Of a DNA stretch of 57,589 bases, positions 47,284 to 57,589 are shown piece by piece. The position numbers and the translations under genes were made by a program. Origin of the DNA: Chromatiales bacterium (GTDB lineage Bacteria; Pseudomonadota; Gammaproteobacteria; Chromatiales; Chromatiaceae). The stretch covers positions 1-57,589 of the forward strand of contig JANQLO010000057.1 in NCBI GenBank assembly GCA_028280505.1, written 5' to 3'. Each line of letters starts with the position of its first letter. The first letter of the stretch is position 1. The notes under the pieces were generated by a model, which was not told the DNA's origin, made no database searches, and saw only the letters and a list, made by a program, of their open reading frames with translations.

Positions 47284-47435
47284 TGGGTCGTTATCTGGTA
47301 CGAATCTTGTTTAACATCCATAGGTATCATTCTAGCGCAACTCGGGAAGGGTCAAGGCCAGAGGGCCTGCGGTGTCTTTGACGCCGGTCACGCGCGTACG
47401 ACGCGTGAATCTTGCGTCATTATTCGGGTTGTGCT

Positions 47436-48161
47436 TTACAGTTTGAAATTCTCGCCCAGATAGACTGCGCGAACCTCATCATTTTCCAGGATTTCCTGTG
47501 GCGAGCCGAGAGCCAACACGCTGCCCTCGTTGATGATGTAGGCCCGGCTGCAGATGCCCAGGGTTTCACGGACATTGTGGTCAGTAATAAGAATCCCAAT
47601 TCCGCGTTCGGCGAGTTGGGCGACAATGCGCTGGATGTCGACGACGGAAATCGGATCGACCCCAGCGAATGGCTCGTCGAGCAGGATGAAACGCGGTTCG
47701 ACGGCCAGCGCCCGAGCAATTTCCAGTCGTCGGCGTTCACCACCGGACAGGCTGATCGCCATGCTGTCGCGAAGCTGGCGGATGCCGAATTCGTGTAGCA
47801 GGGTTTCGGTCAGTTCGGCACGTTCCGCGCGGTTGAGGTCGGCGCGGGTCTCGAGGATGGCGAGGACGTTTTGTGCCACTGTCAGACGACGGAATATCGA
47901 CGGTTCTTGCGCCAGATAACCCAGGCCGAGACGGGCACGGGCGTGCATGGGCTTGTCGGTGAGGTCCTCTTCGCCAAGGGTTACGCGACCCTGGTCTGCC
48001 GGGATGAGCCCCGCCATCATGTAAAAGGTCGTGGTTTTGCCGGCGCCGTTGGGTCCGAGCAGACCGACGACCTCGCCGGGATTGACGTGCAAGGTCACAC
48101 CGTTGACGACCGCCCGCCCGCGGTAGCGTTTCACCAGATCTTCTGCAGCGAGATGGTTCAT
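47436..48161 (-). CDS. lptB: LPS export ABC transporter ATP-binding protein LptB
   Basis: 241 residues. Walker A GPNGAGKT (36-43), signature LSGGERRR, Walker [14 protein letters not shown] and the switch His in ITDHNVRE. It powers LptFG extraction of LPS from the inner membrane. It follows lptA by 18 bp. lptF and lptG are not in the window. Confidence 0.98.
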   Translation of the reverse strand: MNHLAAEDLVKRYRGRAVVNGVTLHVNPGEVVGLLGPNGAGKTTTFYMMAGLIPADQGRVTLGEEDLTDKPMHARARLGLGYLAQEPSIFRRLTVAQNVLAILETRADLNRAERAELTETLLHEFGIRQLRDSMAISLSGGERRRLEIARALAVEPRFILLDEPFAGVDPISVVDIQRIVAQLAERGIGILITDHNVRETLGICSRAYIINEGSVLALGSPQEILENDEVRAVYLGENFKL

Positions 48162-48179
48162 GCAGCCGAAAAGCTTGGC

Positions 48180-48668
48180 CTATTTGCCGGGTGCCTCGAT
48201 CGAGATGCGGACGCGCTGTTTGCCGCTTGCTGCGGCCCCGGCCTTGACCACCGCGCGCACCCGATCGTAAACGATGCGATCGCTGCGCATGCTGTCTTTG
48301 CCCTGAACTAAAACGGCATCGCCGATCAATACCAGGTTCTCGCTGGCAACCTCGTATTCGACCTGCTTGGCTTCGCCGTCGACCAGGCCGCGTTCGGTTT
48401 GTTGGCGAAACTTGACCGGTTTGCCCTCGGCAACGATTTTCGAGGGTTTGCGATCGACATGACTTACCGTAACCACGTCGGCCAGCAGGTGGATGGTGCC
48501 TTGACGCAGGTCGACATCGCCACGATAGATACTGATGCCTTTGGCCTCGTCGATGTCAACGCTGTCGGCAGCCAATTCGATCGGTTGATCACGGTCGGAT
48601 TCGAGCGCAAATGCTGCCGACAGAAGTGTCAGCAACAGTGCGGTGAACAGGGCGTTAGCGCGGAACAT
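48180..48668 (-). CDS. lptA: Periplasmic LPS-binding protein LptA
   Basis: 162 residues. Signal peptide FRANALFTALLLTLLSAAFA, then the beta-jellyroll units that stack into the trans-periplasmic bridge (PIELAADSVDIDEAKGISIY, RGDVDLRQGTIHLLAD). The start lies within the last codons of lptC (14-base overlap). Normal length for the family. Confidence 0.94.
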   Translation of the reverse strand: MFRANALFTALLLTLLSAAFALESDRDQPIELAADSVDIDEAKGISIYRGDVDLRQGTIHLLADVVTVSHVDRKPSKIVAEGKPVKFRQQTERGLVDGEAKQVEYEVASENLVLIGDAVLVQGKDSMRSDRIVYDRVRAVVKAGAAASGKQRVRISIEAPGK

Positions 48669-49224
48669 AATAGCCTTTTACCTGGGACAAGAACTTAAGC
48701 CGTGACGGCGGACGCAGCCAAGCCTGCATGCCGACTGCGTCGAGCGTATCGGTATCGGTTTCTACCCTAACCTTTTCGTCGGTCTCCGCATAGTCTTGCC
48801 GAGGTTGAACCCGCATTTCGCGAGTAACCATCCGTACCGGCGGGCTGTTGGCATGTGCGGCCCGGGTGACGACGACCTCGCCGCTCAAGAGTACCAGGCT
48901 GCCGTCGGCCGACATCCAGGCCCGTTCGGCATCGATCTCCCACGGTGGTTGCTCGCCCTGAAACACCGTCAGTTGCGGACGTTCGAGTTCCGTGGTTTCG
49001 TCGTCGTTGAAGTGTCGCAACACGGTGGCGCGTAATCGATGCGCGGGTTGTCCGGCCTCGGTCATACGCGTGACGTCCAGGCCGGTGACGGTATAGTCGA
49101 TTTCGCGAGGGCCCTGTTGGGAAAGGTGGGCGGGTTCGGTGGGTTGTTGGCGGTCTACCAACCACCAGCTGAACACCGCGGCAGCGATCAGGATCAGTGC
49201 CAGAGTCGGCCGATAACGCCGCAT
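48655..49224 (-). CDS. lptC: LPS export protein LptC
   Basis: 189 residues. One N-terminal membrane helix (about 6-22, PTLALILIAAAVFSWWL), then a periplasmic jellyroll with DYTVTGLDVTRMTEAGQP and GEVVVTRAAHANSPPVRM. It docks LptA to the LptB2FG extractor. It lies three bases past kdsC. Confidence 0.93.
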   Translation of the reverse strand: MRRYRPTLALILIAAAVFSWWLVDRQQPTEPAHLSQQGPREIDYTVTGLDVTRMTEAGQPAHRLRATVLRHFNDDETTELERPQLTVFQGEQPPWEIDAERAWMSADGSLVLLSGEVVVTRAAHANSPPVRMVTREMRVQPRQDYAETDEKVRVETDTDTLDAVGMQAWLRPPSRLKFLSQVKGYYVPR

Positions 49225-49227
49225 CGG

Positions 49228-49752
49228 TCAGTTCAGGTAGATCGACAACGCGTCGTCGAGCGTGCCTTGGGCATCCATGATCAATTCGCTGACCTCGCGA
49301 GCGGCGCCACGCCCGCCACCGCTGGGCGTGACCCAATGCGCATGTTGCTTGGTCAGGGGATGGGCATCCTGTACGGCGATTGCCAAGCCGACCCGGGTCA
49401 TGATCGGCAGGTCGACCACGTCGTCGCCGACATAGGCGATCTGGGCGTCACCGAGGCCGGTCAGCGCTTTGAGTTCCTCATAGGCGGGGAGCTTTTCACG
49501 TTTTCCTTGGTAGACATGTTCGATACCGAGGCTGGCCATGCGGATGCGTACGACTTCCGACGTGCGCCCGGTAATGATGCCGATTTGGACTCCTGAATGT
49601 TGCAGCATCACCATGCCGTGACCGTCTTTGGAGTTGAACTCCTTATATTCTTGCCCATCGTCGCCGATGAATAGGCCGCCATCGGTGAGTACGCCGTCGA
49701 CGTCGAATATGACCAATCGGACAGTGGCCGCTTTTTGTCTTATATCCTGCAT
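49228..49752 (-). CDS. kdsC: 3-deoxy-D-manno-octulosonate 8-phosphate phosphatase
   Basis: 174 residues. Cap-less HAD phosphatase; Asp17 and Asp19 in FDVDGVLTDG form the nucleophile/acid pair, with TGRTSEVVRIR and YVGDDVVDLPIM as motifs II-IV. Releases Kdo from Kdo-8-P. It follows kdsD by 18 bp and precedes lptC, the standard Kdo/Lpt operon. Confidence 0.97.
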   Translation of the reverse strand: MQDIRQKAATVRLVIFDVDGVLTDGGLFIGDDGQEYKEFNSKDGHGMVMLQHSGVQIGIITGRTSEVVRIRMASLGIEHVYQGKREKLPAYEELKALTGLGDAQIAYVGDDVVDLPIMTRVGLAIAVQDAHPLTKQHAHWVTPSGGGRGAAREVSELIMDAQGTLDDALSIYLN

Positions 49753-49770
49753 GGCTTGTTGATCCTTCGT

Positions 49771-50748
49771 TCACATCACACCGGCACGTAGCAGATCGTG
49801 CATGTTCAGGGCGCCGCAAAGTCGCCCGCTGTCGTCAATGACCAGTAAGGCGTTGATCTTGTTGTTTTCCATCATATTAAGCGCCTCTACCGCCAGGCGT
49901 TCGTGCGTGATCCGCTTACCGCCCGGCGTCATGACATCGGCGACCACAGCATTGCGTACGTCGATGCCGCGATCCAGACAGCGCCGCAGGTCACCGTCGG
50001 TGAAGATGCCCACCGCATGGCCGTCGTCGTCGACCACCGCGGTCATGCCCAGCCCTTTGGCCGTCATTTCCACCAGCGCGTCACGCACCGAGGCTTCGAC
50101 GCCGACCGTCGGAATCTGCGTACCTTTGTGCATGACATCGTACACGTGAAGTAGCAGCCGGCGACCGAGGCTGCCACCGGGATGTGACATCGCGAAGTCC
50201 TCGGCGGTGAAGCCACGCGCTTCCAGCAGCGCGATTGCCAAGGCATCGCCCATCACCAATGCTGCAGTGGTGCTCGCCGTGGGCGCCAGATCCAGCGGAC
50301 AGGCCTCTTTGGCAACGCTGACGTCGAGATTGACGTCAGCCTCTCGTGCGAGCGATGAATTGGCGTTACCGGTCATGCTGATCAGCGGTGCGCCCATCCG
50401 CTTGATCAAAGGCACGATGGTCGCGATCTCTTGGGTTTCGCCGGAATTCGACAACACCAATACAACGTCTTGGGCGGTGATCATGCCGAGGTCGCCGTGG
50501 CTGGCTTCGCCGGGATGGACGAAAAACGCCGGGCTGCCGGTGCTGGCCAGTGTCGCGGCGATCTTGCCCCCGATATGCCCGGACTTGCCCATACCGATAA
50601 CCACGATGCGGCCGCTGCAGGCCAGCATATGGCGGCAGGCGGCGACGAAATCGTCGTTGATGCGTGATTGCAGCGCGCCAACCGCGTCGCCTTCGATGCG
50701 GATAACGCTGGTGGCGGCCCGGATCAGGTCTGCGGCTTCGGTTCCCAT
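49771..50748 (-). CDS. kdsD: Arabinose-5-phosphate isomerase KdsD
   Basis: 325 residues from ATG at 50748; the open frame begins 21 codons earlier inside yrbG. An SIS domain (GMGKSGHIGGKIAATLASTG, LVLSNSGETQEI) is followed by two CBS domains (PTVGVEASVRDALVEM; RITHERLAVEALNMME). Converts ribulose 5-phosphate to arabinose 5-phosphate, first step of Kdo synthesis. A GAAGGAGAC lies a little far (12 bases) from the start. Confidence 0.96.
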   Translation of the reverse strand: MGTEAADLIRAATSVIRIEGDAVGALQSRINDDFVAACRHMLACSGRIVVIGMGKSGHIGGKIAATLASTGSPAFFVHPGEASHGDLGMITAQDVVLVLSNSGETQEIATIVPLIKRMGAPLISMTGNANSSLAREADVNLDVSVAKEACPLDLAPTASTTAALVMGDALAIALLEARGFTAEDFAMSHPGGSLGRRLLLHVYDVMHKGTQIPTVGVEASVRDALVEMTAKGLGMTAVVDDDGHAVGIFTDGDLRRCLDRGIDVRNAVVADVMTPGGKRITHERLAVEALNMMENNKINALLVIDDSGRLCGALNMHDLLRAGVM

Positions 50749-50767
50749 GGCGGTTTTTTCGTCTCCT

Positions 50768-51739
50768 TCAGGCGGCACCGGTTTGCCATAGCAGCCAGGC
50801 CTGGTAGGCAATAAAGCAGGTCAATAGCAGCCCGCCTTCGAGCCGGTTGATCACCCCGTGGGTCTGTGAACTGCGGCCCATCACGAACAGCGCCAGGGTG
50901 AGCGCCAGCATAACGAGCATGTCGCGACTCAGCACCTCCGGGGGAATCAGGCCCGGTGCCAACAGCCCCGGTACGCCAAGCACCGCGAGTAGATTCCAAA
51001 TGTTCGATCCGACGACGTTGCCGATCGCCAGATCATGTTCGTTCTTCAGCGCACTCATTACGGCGGCGGCCAGTTCCGGCAGGCTGGTTCCAACGGCAAC
51101 GATGGTCAAGCCGATCACCAGATCGCTGACGCCGAAAGCGGTTGCGACCTCGACTGCGCCCCAGACCAGCATACGCGAGCTGATGATCAACACCACCAGG
51201 CCGATCGCGAACCAGAAAATGGACGCGCCGGTACCGACATCGCCCGGGATTTCGGCCTCCATTTCGACCGCCAGCGGGTCGTTGTCGCGTCGGTTCAAAC
51301 CGATGCGTACGAGCAGCAACATGCTGATGACCAGCCCGAGCAGCAACAAAATGCCGTCCAACTGGTCGAGATCGCCGTCCCACAACAACAGAAAGGCGCC
51401 GATACTCACTGCGAGCAACAGCGGGTACTCCCGCCGCAGCATGTCCGATTGTACGGTCAGCGGCGCGATCAGCGCCGTGGTGCCGAGGATCAGGGCGATG
51501 TTGGCGATATTCGATCCGATCGCGTTGCCGATACCGATACCCGGGTTGCCCTGCCAGGCGGCCATCCCAGAGACCAATATTTCCGGTGCCGATGTGCCGA
51601 AACCGACCACCGTTAGGCCGATCAGCAATGGCGGTACACCGAGGTTTCGGGCCAGCGCCGCAGCACCGATGACAAAGCGGTCGGCGCCCCACACGAGTAG
51701 CGTCAGACCTACGATGATGGCGGCGGAGGCGAGCAGCAT
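50768..51739 (-). CDS. yrbG: Sodium/calcium antiporter family protein YrbG
   Basis: 323 residues, about ten transmembrane helices in two inverted repeats. The two alpha-repeats are clear: GTSAPEILVSGMAAWQGNPG in the first and GTSLPELAAAVMSALKNEHD in the second. The first gene of the yrbG-kdsD-kdsC-lptCAB run, as in E. coli. Transport substrate unproven in this family. Confidence 0.95.
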   Translation of the reverse strand: MLLASAAIIVGLTLLVWGADRFVIGAAALARNLGVPPLLIGLTVVGFGTSAPEILVSGMAAWQGNPGIGIGNAIGSNIANIALILGTTALIAPLTVQSDMLRREYPLLLAVSIGAFLLLWDGDLDQLDGILLLLGLVISMLLLVRIGLNRRDNDPLAVEMEAEIPGDVGTGASIFWFAIGLVVLIISSRMLVWGAVEVATAFGVSDLVIGLTIVAVGTSLPELAAAVMSALKNEHDLAIGNVVGSNIWNLLAVLGVPGLLAPGLIPPEVLSRDMLVMLALTLALFVMGRSSQTHGVINRLEGGLLLTCFIAYQAWLLWQTGAA

Positions 51740-51820
51740 GATGATACGACAGCGGGGGTCACGCGGCGGATTCGGAGCGCGAATTGTCGCGGAACCGCCG
51801 CCGCTTGTCCAAACCGTGAG

Positions 51821-52006
51821 TCAGTGCGCCCGTACCTTGGTACGGCCGCAGCGCGTGCAACGGTAGCGCGTTACCAGTTTGCCGAGCTTGACGTCGAATA
51901 CCGATTCTTTGTCGATCACCCACTTGTGGTGGCCATTACGGCACAGCGTATCGCCGCGATGACGCTCACTCGCCTTGGGTTTTTTGAACGGTAGAATCTG
52001 GGCCAT
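51821..52006 (-). CDS. Small zinc-ribbon-like protein, 61 aa
   Basis: Very short basic protein. C22, H26/H27 (LCRNGHHKW) and C50/C53 (YRCTRCGRTKVRAH) make a plausible zinc site. The pattern looks conserved and codon use is normal, so I take it as a real gene. No signal or membrane segment. It is divergent from the next gene across 29 bp and lies 81 bp upstream of yrbG in the same direction. A nucleic-acid-binding role is likely from charge and zinc site, but that is inference. Confidence 0.75.
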   Translation of the reverse strand: MAQILPFKKPKASERHRGDTLCRNGHHKWVIDKESVFDVKLGKLVTRYRCTRCGRTKVRAH

Positions 52007-52035
52007 TGGGATCGGTGTGCATCAGGGGGTGTGCG

Positions 52036-52578
52036 ATGGCCGAGTTTAACCCCGAAGGTCGCTTTTTGCTCGGTACCATGGGTTGGCTGCGTGACGATTG
52101 GCATCAAACCTATTATCCGGACGATTTGCCCGAGGATTGGCGGCTGAGCTATTACGCGAACGATTGCGATGCCGTGCTTTTGCCGCACGTGGCCTGGCAG
52201 CGGGATGATGAGGTCCACGGGGCGATGGCCGATGAGGCGCCGCCGGCCCTGCACTTTTTCTTGCTCGACGGGCCGGATGATCCGGGCGTCTTCCCATTGT
52301 TTCCACTCGAACGTACGGCACTGTTGGTCGAGCGGCCCAGGCCATCGATCGGCGGTTTTGCGCAATGGGTGGCGGATGGCCTGGATCGTTGGGTCGCTCC
52401 GGCGGGTGACGCTCTAGCCCAGCGCTGGTGGGTCGATGCAATGGATCTGCGTGCGTTACGTGAGCGAGCGGTGACATTGGATCCGAGAACTCAGGCCTTA
52501 TTGCTCGATGGGCCCGGTGCCGATCCCGGCAGGATGGCCGAACTGCGAACCCTTTTGCAGCTACTCGGACGTCAGTAG
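52036..52578 (+). CDS. Hypothetical protein with YecE/DUF72-like N-terminus, 180 aa
   Basis: Starts at ATG 52036, preceded by AGGGGGT; the frame is open ten codons earlier. The N-terminal stretch LLGTMGWLRDDWHQTYYPDD with LPEDWRLSYYAN closely resembles the first strand and helix of DUF72 (YecE) TIM-barrel proteins (GTSGW...YP..L). Full DUF72 proteins are 240-290 residues, so this is a shorter, divergent relative; the catalytic-looking residues of YecE cannot be judged. Soluble. It is divergent from the zinc-ribbon gene and lies between yrbG and mlaF, an unusual position. Confidence 0.72.
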   Translation: MAEFNPEGRFLLGTMGWLRDDWHQTYYPDDLPEDWRLSYYANDCDAVLLPHVAWQRDDEVHGAMADEAPPALHFFLLDGPDDPGVFPLFPLERTALLVERPRPSIGGFAQWVADGLDRWVAPAGDALAQRWWVDAMDLRALRERAVTLDPRTQALLLDGPGADPGRMAELRTLLQLLGRQ

Positions 52579-52725
52579 TCGCGACGAGTGCCAACGCGTG
52601 TATTCAACACCGAACTTGACGCGATTTCGGCGGCTCCCCAGAATGCAGGGCTTGTCATGGCAACGCGTCTGTCACGGCACGGACACGAAGTACCGGCGCA
52701 GCACCACCGCCTAATAACATCACCA

Positions 52726-53547
52726 ATGAGTCGACCCCCTCCATCTGAAGACATTTTGGTCCGTATTCGAGGCCTGAAGTTTTATCGTGGCCAGCGGGCC
52801 ATCTTCGATGGCGTGGATATCGATATCCCGCGCGGCGGGGTGACGGCCATCATGGGGCCTTCCGGCACCGGTAAGACCACGTTGTTGAAACTGATCGGCG
52901 GGCAGCTGACGCCTGATGCCGGCACCATTGAAGTCGATGGCCAAGAGGTCCATGCGCTGTCGACGCGCGAACTCTACCGGTTGCGCATGCGTATGGGCAT
53001 GCTGTTTCAGAGCGGTGCGTTGCTGACCGATCTGAACGTATTCGACAATGTCGCGTACCCGTTGCGTGAACACACCAAGCTGAATCCCTCGATGACTCGC
53101 AAGCTGGTGCTGATGAAGCTCGAAGCGGTCGGTTTGCGTGGGGCACACCAATTGATGCCGAGCGAATTGTCCGGCGGTATGGCACGTCGGGTCGCATTGG
53201 CACGTGCCATCGCGCTGGACCCGATGATGATCATGTACGACGAGCCCTTCACCGGCCAGGACCCGATTTCGATGGGTGTGCTGGTGCAACTGATCCGACG
53301 GCTCAACGACGCGGCACGTATCTCCAGTATCGTGGTTTCGCATGATGTGGCCGAAACCTGCGAGATTGCCGATCTGGTGTACGTCATTTCGAACGGTAAG
53401 GTGATCGAGTCCGGTTCGCCGCAGGCTTTGCACGAAGGCGGCGGCGAGTGGACGAGACAGTTCATGGGGGGGCTCGCGGATGGTCCCGTGCCTTTTCACT
53501 ACCCGGCGCCGGGGCTCGAAAGCGATTTGTTCGGAGAGTCGGCCTGA
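52726..53547 (+). CDS. mlaF: Phospholipid ABC transporter ATP-binding protein MlaF
   Basis: 273 residues from ATG at 52726; the open frame extends 46 codons upstream with no family similarity. Walker A GPSGTGKT (44-51), signature [15 protein letters not shown], Walker [14 protein letters not shown]. Drives the MlaFEDB complex, which moves phospholipids between inner membrane and MlaC. Its stop shares a base with the mlaE start. No convincing ribosome site before the ATG; the 147 bp upstream (from 52579) probably contain the operon promoter. Confidence 0.96.
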   Translation: MSRPPPSEDILVRIRGLKFYRGQRAIFDGVDIDIPRGGVTAIMGPSGTGKTTLLKLIGGQLTPDAGTIEVDGQEVHALSTRELYRLRMRMGMLFQSGALLTDLNVFDNVAYPLREHTKLNPSMTRKLVLMKLEAVGLRGAHQLMPSELSGGMARRVALARAIALDPMMIMYDEPFTGQDPISMGVLVQLIRRLNDAARISSIVVSHDVAETCEIADLVYVISNGKVIESGSPQALHEGGGEWTRQFMGGLADGPVPFHYPAPGLESDLFGESA

Positions 53548-54320
53548 TGGATTGGCTGGCGGCACTGGGGCGTGGTGGCTTGGCGGTTTCGGCCCGCTTG
53601 GGACGGGCGAATCTGCTGATGTTGGCGATGCTCGGCGGCTTGGCCGAATTGGTGCGTCGACCGCGCTTGCTGTTGGAACAGTTGATGTCGGTCGGCGTGC
53701 TGACCGTACTGATCATCGCCGTGTCCGGGGTTTTCGTCGGCATGGTGCTGGGTCTGCAGGGGTATTACATTCTTTCGCGATTCGGTGCCGAGGCCACGTT
53801 GGGCGTCATGGTTGCTGCATCTTTGGTACGCGAGCTGGGCCCGGTGGTGACTGCGCTGTTGTTCGCCGGACGCGCCGGTTCGGCTCTGGCTGCCGAAATT
53901 GGTCTGATGAAAGCGACCGAGCAGTTGTCCGGTCTCGAAATGATGGCGGTCAATCCGCAACACCGGGTGCTGACGCCACGCTTGGTTGCCGGTATTTTGT
54001 CCATGCCGTTGCTGGCGGCCTTGTTCAGCATGCTCGGTGTATACGGCGGTTGGTTTGTGGGAGTCGGTCTGCTGGGCGTGGATGACGGCACTTATTGGGC
54101 GCAGATGCAGTCGCAGATCGATTGGTACGAGGACGTCGGCAATGGTGTGATCAAATCGGTGGTGTTCGGTGTGGTATGTACCTGGATTGCGATTTTCCAG
54201 GGTTACGATTGCGTGCCGACGTCCGAGGGGGTGAGCCGGGCGACCACGCGTACGGTGGTGCATTCATCGCTTGCGGTATTGGGGCTGGACTTCGTGTTGA
54301 CCGCGCTGATGTTCAACTGA
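53547..54320 (+). CDS. mlaE: Phospholipid ABC transporter permease MlaE
   Basis: 257 residues from ATG at 53547 (TGATG overlap with mlaF). Five to six membrane helices. Family marks: [40 protein letters not shown] and [20 protein letters not shown] with LEMMAVNP. The C-terminus TALMFN is typical. Forms the dimeric membrane core. Confidence 0.96.
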   Translation: MDWLAALGRGGLAVSARLGRANLLMLAMLGGLAELVRRPRLLLEQLMSVGVLTVLIIAVSGVFVGMVLGLQGYYILSRFGAEATLGVMVAASLVRELGPVVTALLFAGRAGSALAAEIGLMKATEQLSGLEMMAVNPQHRVLTPRLVAGILSMPLLAALFSMLGVYGGWFVGVGLLGVDDGTYWAQMQSQIDWYEDVGNGVIKSVVFGVVCTWIAIFQGYDCVPTSEGVSRATTRTVVHSSLAVLGLDFVLTALMFN

Positions 54321-54346
54321 TTGTCGAGTGCGGACTGGAACTGGAT

Positions 54347-54817
54347 ATGTCGAAAACGAGACAAATAGAAATATGGGTTGGTGCCTTCATTGCAGCGGGC
54401 TTTCTCGCGCTGTTCTTTCTCGCTATGCAGGTCAGCAATCTGGGTACGGTGAACTCGGGCGATTCGTATACGGTGTTGGCGCGTTTCGATAACATCGGCG
54501 GATTGAAGGTGAAATCGCCGGTGACCCTCGCCGGGGTAGAAGTCGGTCGTGTTCTGGATATTTATTATGATGCCGAGGATTTTCGGGCGGTTGCCGTTTT
54601 GGGGATTTATTCGCAGTACGACACCATCCCGGATGATACTTTCGCCAAGATCCTGACCGCCGGATTGCTCGGCGAACAATATGTCGGCCTGGACCCTGGC
54701 GGCAGCGAGCAGGTGCTTAAAGAGGGCAGCGAAATTGCCGTTACCCAATCTGCGCTGGTGCTGGAAGAGGTCATCGGGCAGTTTATTTACGGCAAGGCAC
54801 AGGAAGGAGCGAACTGA
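54347..54817 (+). CDS. mlaD: Outer-membrane lipid asymmetry MCE protein MlaD
   Basis: 156 residues from ATG at 54347. One N-terminal helix (about 9-27, IWVGAFIAAGFLALFFLAM) anchors a periplasmic MCE domain (about 38-117: YTVLARFDNIGGLKVKSPVT, GVEVGRV, ILTAGLLGEQYVGLDPG). It forms the hexameric lipid channel ring. Its stop shares a base with the mlaC start. Confidence 0.96.
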   Translation: MSKTRQIEIWVGAFIAAGFLALFFLAMQVSNLGTVNSGDSYTVLARFDNIGGLKVKSPVTLAGVEVGRVLDIYYDAEDFRAVAVLGIYSQYDTIPDDTFAKILTAGLLGEQYVGLDPGGSEQVLKEGSEIAVTQSALVLEEVIGQFIYGKAQEGAN

Positions 54818-55440
54818 TGCGTACATTCAAACCTGCGTGCGGCTGGTTGGTCAGCCTGTTGCTGTTGTCTACCTATTCCTTTGCGGTTGCCGCGATCGAG
54901 GACCCGCAGCAAATGGTGCGTTCGACCGCCGACGGCGTGTTGGCCCAGCTCACCGAACGTAGGGCCGAGCTCGAGGCTGATCCAACGTTGATCTACCCGC
55001 TGGTCGAAGAGACGGTACTGCCGCATTTCGATTTTCGTCGAATGTCGCAGTCGGCAATGGGCCGTTTTTGGCGCAGGGCTACCGAAGAACAAAAGGTCGG
55101 TGTCACGGAGCAGTTCCGAGAGCTGCTCGTCCGAACCTATGCCACGGCGTTGCTCGGCTATTCGGGCCAACGGATCGAGTATCTTCCGGTGCAGTACCGC
55201 GAAGGTGCGACCGAGGTCATGATTCCAACCCGTTTGTCGGCCTCAAACGCACCGCCCATCCCGGTCAATTATCGGTTGCGGCTCGGTGAAGGCGGCAAAT
55301 GGTTGGTTTACGATGTCGTCATCGACGGTGTGAGCCTGATCACCAATTATCGCAGCCAGTTCACCACAGCCGTGCGTCGCGGCGGTATCGATGGGCTGAT
55401 CAGCTCGTTGGCGGACAAAAACCGCCGCACCGAGAAGTGA
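54817..55440 (+). CDS. mlaC: Periplasmic phospholipid-binding protein MlaC
   Basis: 207 residues. Signal peptide (cut near residue 27, after FAVAA). Mature sequence has the Ttg2/MlaC pattern LIYPLVEETVLPHFDFRRMS followed by GRFWRRATEEQK and WLVYDVVIDGVSLITNYR. Shuttles phospholipid between the outer-membrane MlaA-porin complex and MlaD. Start and stop both overlap neighbours (TGATG, GTGA). Confidence 0.96.
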   Translation: MRTFKPACGWLVSLLLLSTYSFAVAAIEDPQQMVRSTADGVLAQLTERRAELEADPTLIYPLVEETVLPHFDFRRMSQSAMGRFWRRATEEQKVGVTEQFRELLVRTYATALLGYSGQRIEYLPVQYREGATEVMIPTRLSASNAPPIPVNYRLRLGEGGKWLVYDVVIDGVSLITNYRSQFTTAVRRGGIDGLISSLADKNRRTEK

Positions 55441-55730
55441 GTCAGGCCCACTTGAGCTCTGTGGGTGATGATCGCTGGTCGCTTGTCGGTGACCTTGATT
55501 TCAACTCGGTCCCCGACGTTTGGCGAGAGCTGGAAAAAACACTGCACGCCGGCGGCCGGATGACGCTGTCGCTTGCCGAGACGCGGCATGCCAATAGTGC
55601 CGGGCTGGTGTTGTTGATCGAAGCTTTGGATGTCGCCCGGCGCAACGGATGCGAGCTACGCCTGACCGACGTGCCGGCCGATCTCATGGATCTGGCCCGT
55701 ATGTCGCAGTGCGAGCATTTGCTCGCCTGA
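55437..55730 (+). CDS. mlaB: STAS-domain protein MlaB
   Basis: 97 residues from GTG at 55437, overlapping the mlaC stop (GTGA). STAS fold with SLAETRHANSAGLVLLIEAL; the conserved Ser of the NSAG loop fits MlaB, which stabilises and activates MlaF. Ends the mla set. In many relatives a bolA-type gene (ibaG) follows; here only a 104-bp spacer separates it from murA. Confidence 0.9.
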   Translation: MSQAHLSSVGDDRWSLVGDLDFNSVPDVWRELEKTLHAGGRMTLSLAETRHANSAGLVLLIEALDVARRNGCELRLTDVPADLMDLARMSQCEHLLA

Positions 55731-55831
55731 TTTTTCTGCCGGCGGCACGATGCTGCCGTCGCCCTCCCGCAGTTCTTCGATTTTCTTTATCATTGATACC
55801 CTTTGCCCTGAATCGTGCGATCTCTCACTAA

Positions 55832-57094
<1,263 letters not shown>

Positions 57095-57104
57095 GATCAC
57101 GAGT

Positions 57105-57589
57105 ATGGCTGTAGCAGCAATCGAATCGCCGTTGGCCATTGCCTTGTCCAAGGGGCGTATTTTCAAAGACACCCTGCCACTGTTGAAGCAGGCCGGAATA
57201 GAGCCATTGGACGATCCCGAGACCAGCCGCAAGCTGATCCTCGATACCACCCACCCGCAGGTCAAGTTCGTGTTGATCAGGGCAACCGACGTGCCGACTT
57301 ATGTGCAATGGGGCGCGGCTGACCTCGGGGTGGCGGGTAAGGACGTTCTGATGGAGCATGGGGGCGATGGCCTGTATGAGCCCTTGGATTTGCGTATCGC
57401 ACGTTGCCGCATGATGGTCGCCGGCCGTTCGGGTACCGATATCAGTGCCCGCCGGGTGCGCGTGGCGACCAAATACGTAAACGCCGCACGCACCTTTTTC
57501 GCCGCGCGTGGTCAACAGGTTGAGGTGATCAAGCTTTACGGCTCCATGGAGCTGGCGCCGCTGGTGGGTTTGTCTGATTTAATCGTCGA
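57105..57589 (+). CDS. hisG: ATP phosphoribosyltransferase (5' part; runs off the window)
   Basis: ATG at 57105; 161 codons present, 3' end beyond the window. First step of histidine synthesis. Marks: [20 protein letters not shown] near the start, [20 protein letters not shown] and [19 protein letters not shown]. The sequence begins like the short HisG form, which needs HisZ as regulator, but the C-terminal part that would prove this is missing. Located after murA as in Pseudomonas. Confidence 0.97.
   Translation, partial: MAVAAIESPLAIALSKGRIFKDTLPLLKQAGIEPLDDPETSRKLILDTTHPQVKFVLIRATDVPTYVQWGAADLGVAGKDVLMEHGGDGLYEPLDLRIARCRMMVAGRSGTDISARRVRVATKYVNAARTFFAARGQQVEVIKLYGSMELAPLVGLSDLIV

Noticed and set aside
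50847-51866. 339-codon plus-strand frame over yrbG
   Set aside because: Ser/Thr/Pro-rich shadow of a membrane protein gene; no domain and no ribosome site.
52588-52725. N-terminal extension of MlaF
   Set aside because: Open frame but no family similarity; normal MlaF begins close to the ATG at 52726.

Overview
This window is a chromosomal stretch of a Gammaproteobacterium, moderately GC-rich and densely coded. It has no rRNA, tRNA, insertion sequence, phage gene or CRISPR array that I can recognise. A membrane proton pyrophosphatase beside a pyrophosphate-dependent phosphofructokinase, and core gene orders of the Chromatiales/Pseudomonas type, suggest an autotrophic, probably sulfur-oxidising lineage (Chromatiales or a Sedimenticola/Thiodiazotropha-like relative). 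That placement is inference.

Layout. 1-7.2 kb: the 3' end of hppA, a decayed gene remnant, a REC-PAS-GGDEF-EAL regulator, PPi-dependent phosphofructokinase, a divergent adenylate-kinase domain fused to a long Lys/Ala histone-H1-like tail, and glyoxalase I. 7.3-25.2 kb, mostly on the minus strand: the envelope/housekeeping block proA-(lipoprotein)-nadD-rsfS-rlmH-maf-rng-yhdP-(small ORF)-nit1-tldD-pmbA. This block is interrupted between rng and yhdP by a plus-strand pair, a di-heme cytochrome c peroxidase translationally coupled to a DAHL-PAS-PAS-GGDEF-EAL protein. 25.3-32.1 kb: an Anbu proteasome-like protease divergent from a transglutaminase-DUF2126 protein, a circularly permuted ATP-grasp protein and an alpha-E protein. 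This is a complete set of the predicted peptide-ligation/proteolysis system, and its biochemistry is largely uncharacterised.

32.2-40.6 kb: a DUF3087 membrane protein, holA-lptE-leuS, a hemerythrin-like protein, a YbeL-type zinc-ribbon protein, a spermidine-synthase-like protein and mgtE. 40.7-51.7 kb: a long minus-strand array yrbG-kdsD-kdsC-lptC-lptA-lptB-rpoN-hpf-ptsN-hprK-rapZ-EIIA(Man)-HPr-EI. It joins LPS precursor synthesis and export, sigma-54, and a regulatory phosphotransferase chain that includes HPr kinase. 51.8-57.6 kb: two small divergent genes, then mlaFEDCB-murA-hisG (hisG cut by the window end) on the plus strand.

Many neighbours share stop/start codons (TGATG, ATGA or GTGA overlaps), so translational coupling is widespread. 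The points most worth following are the Anbu/ATP-grasp/alpha-E/transglutaminase island, the kinase-histone-tail fusion with an altered P-loop, and the peroxidase/c-di-GMP pair. No database search was possible; family names rest on motif recognition.
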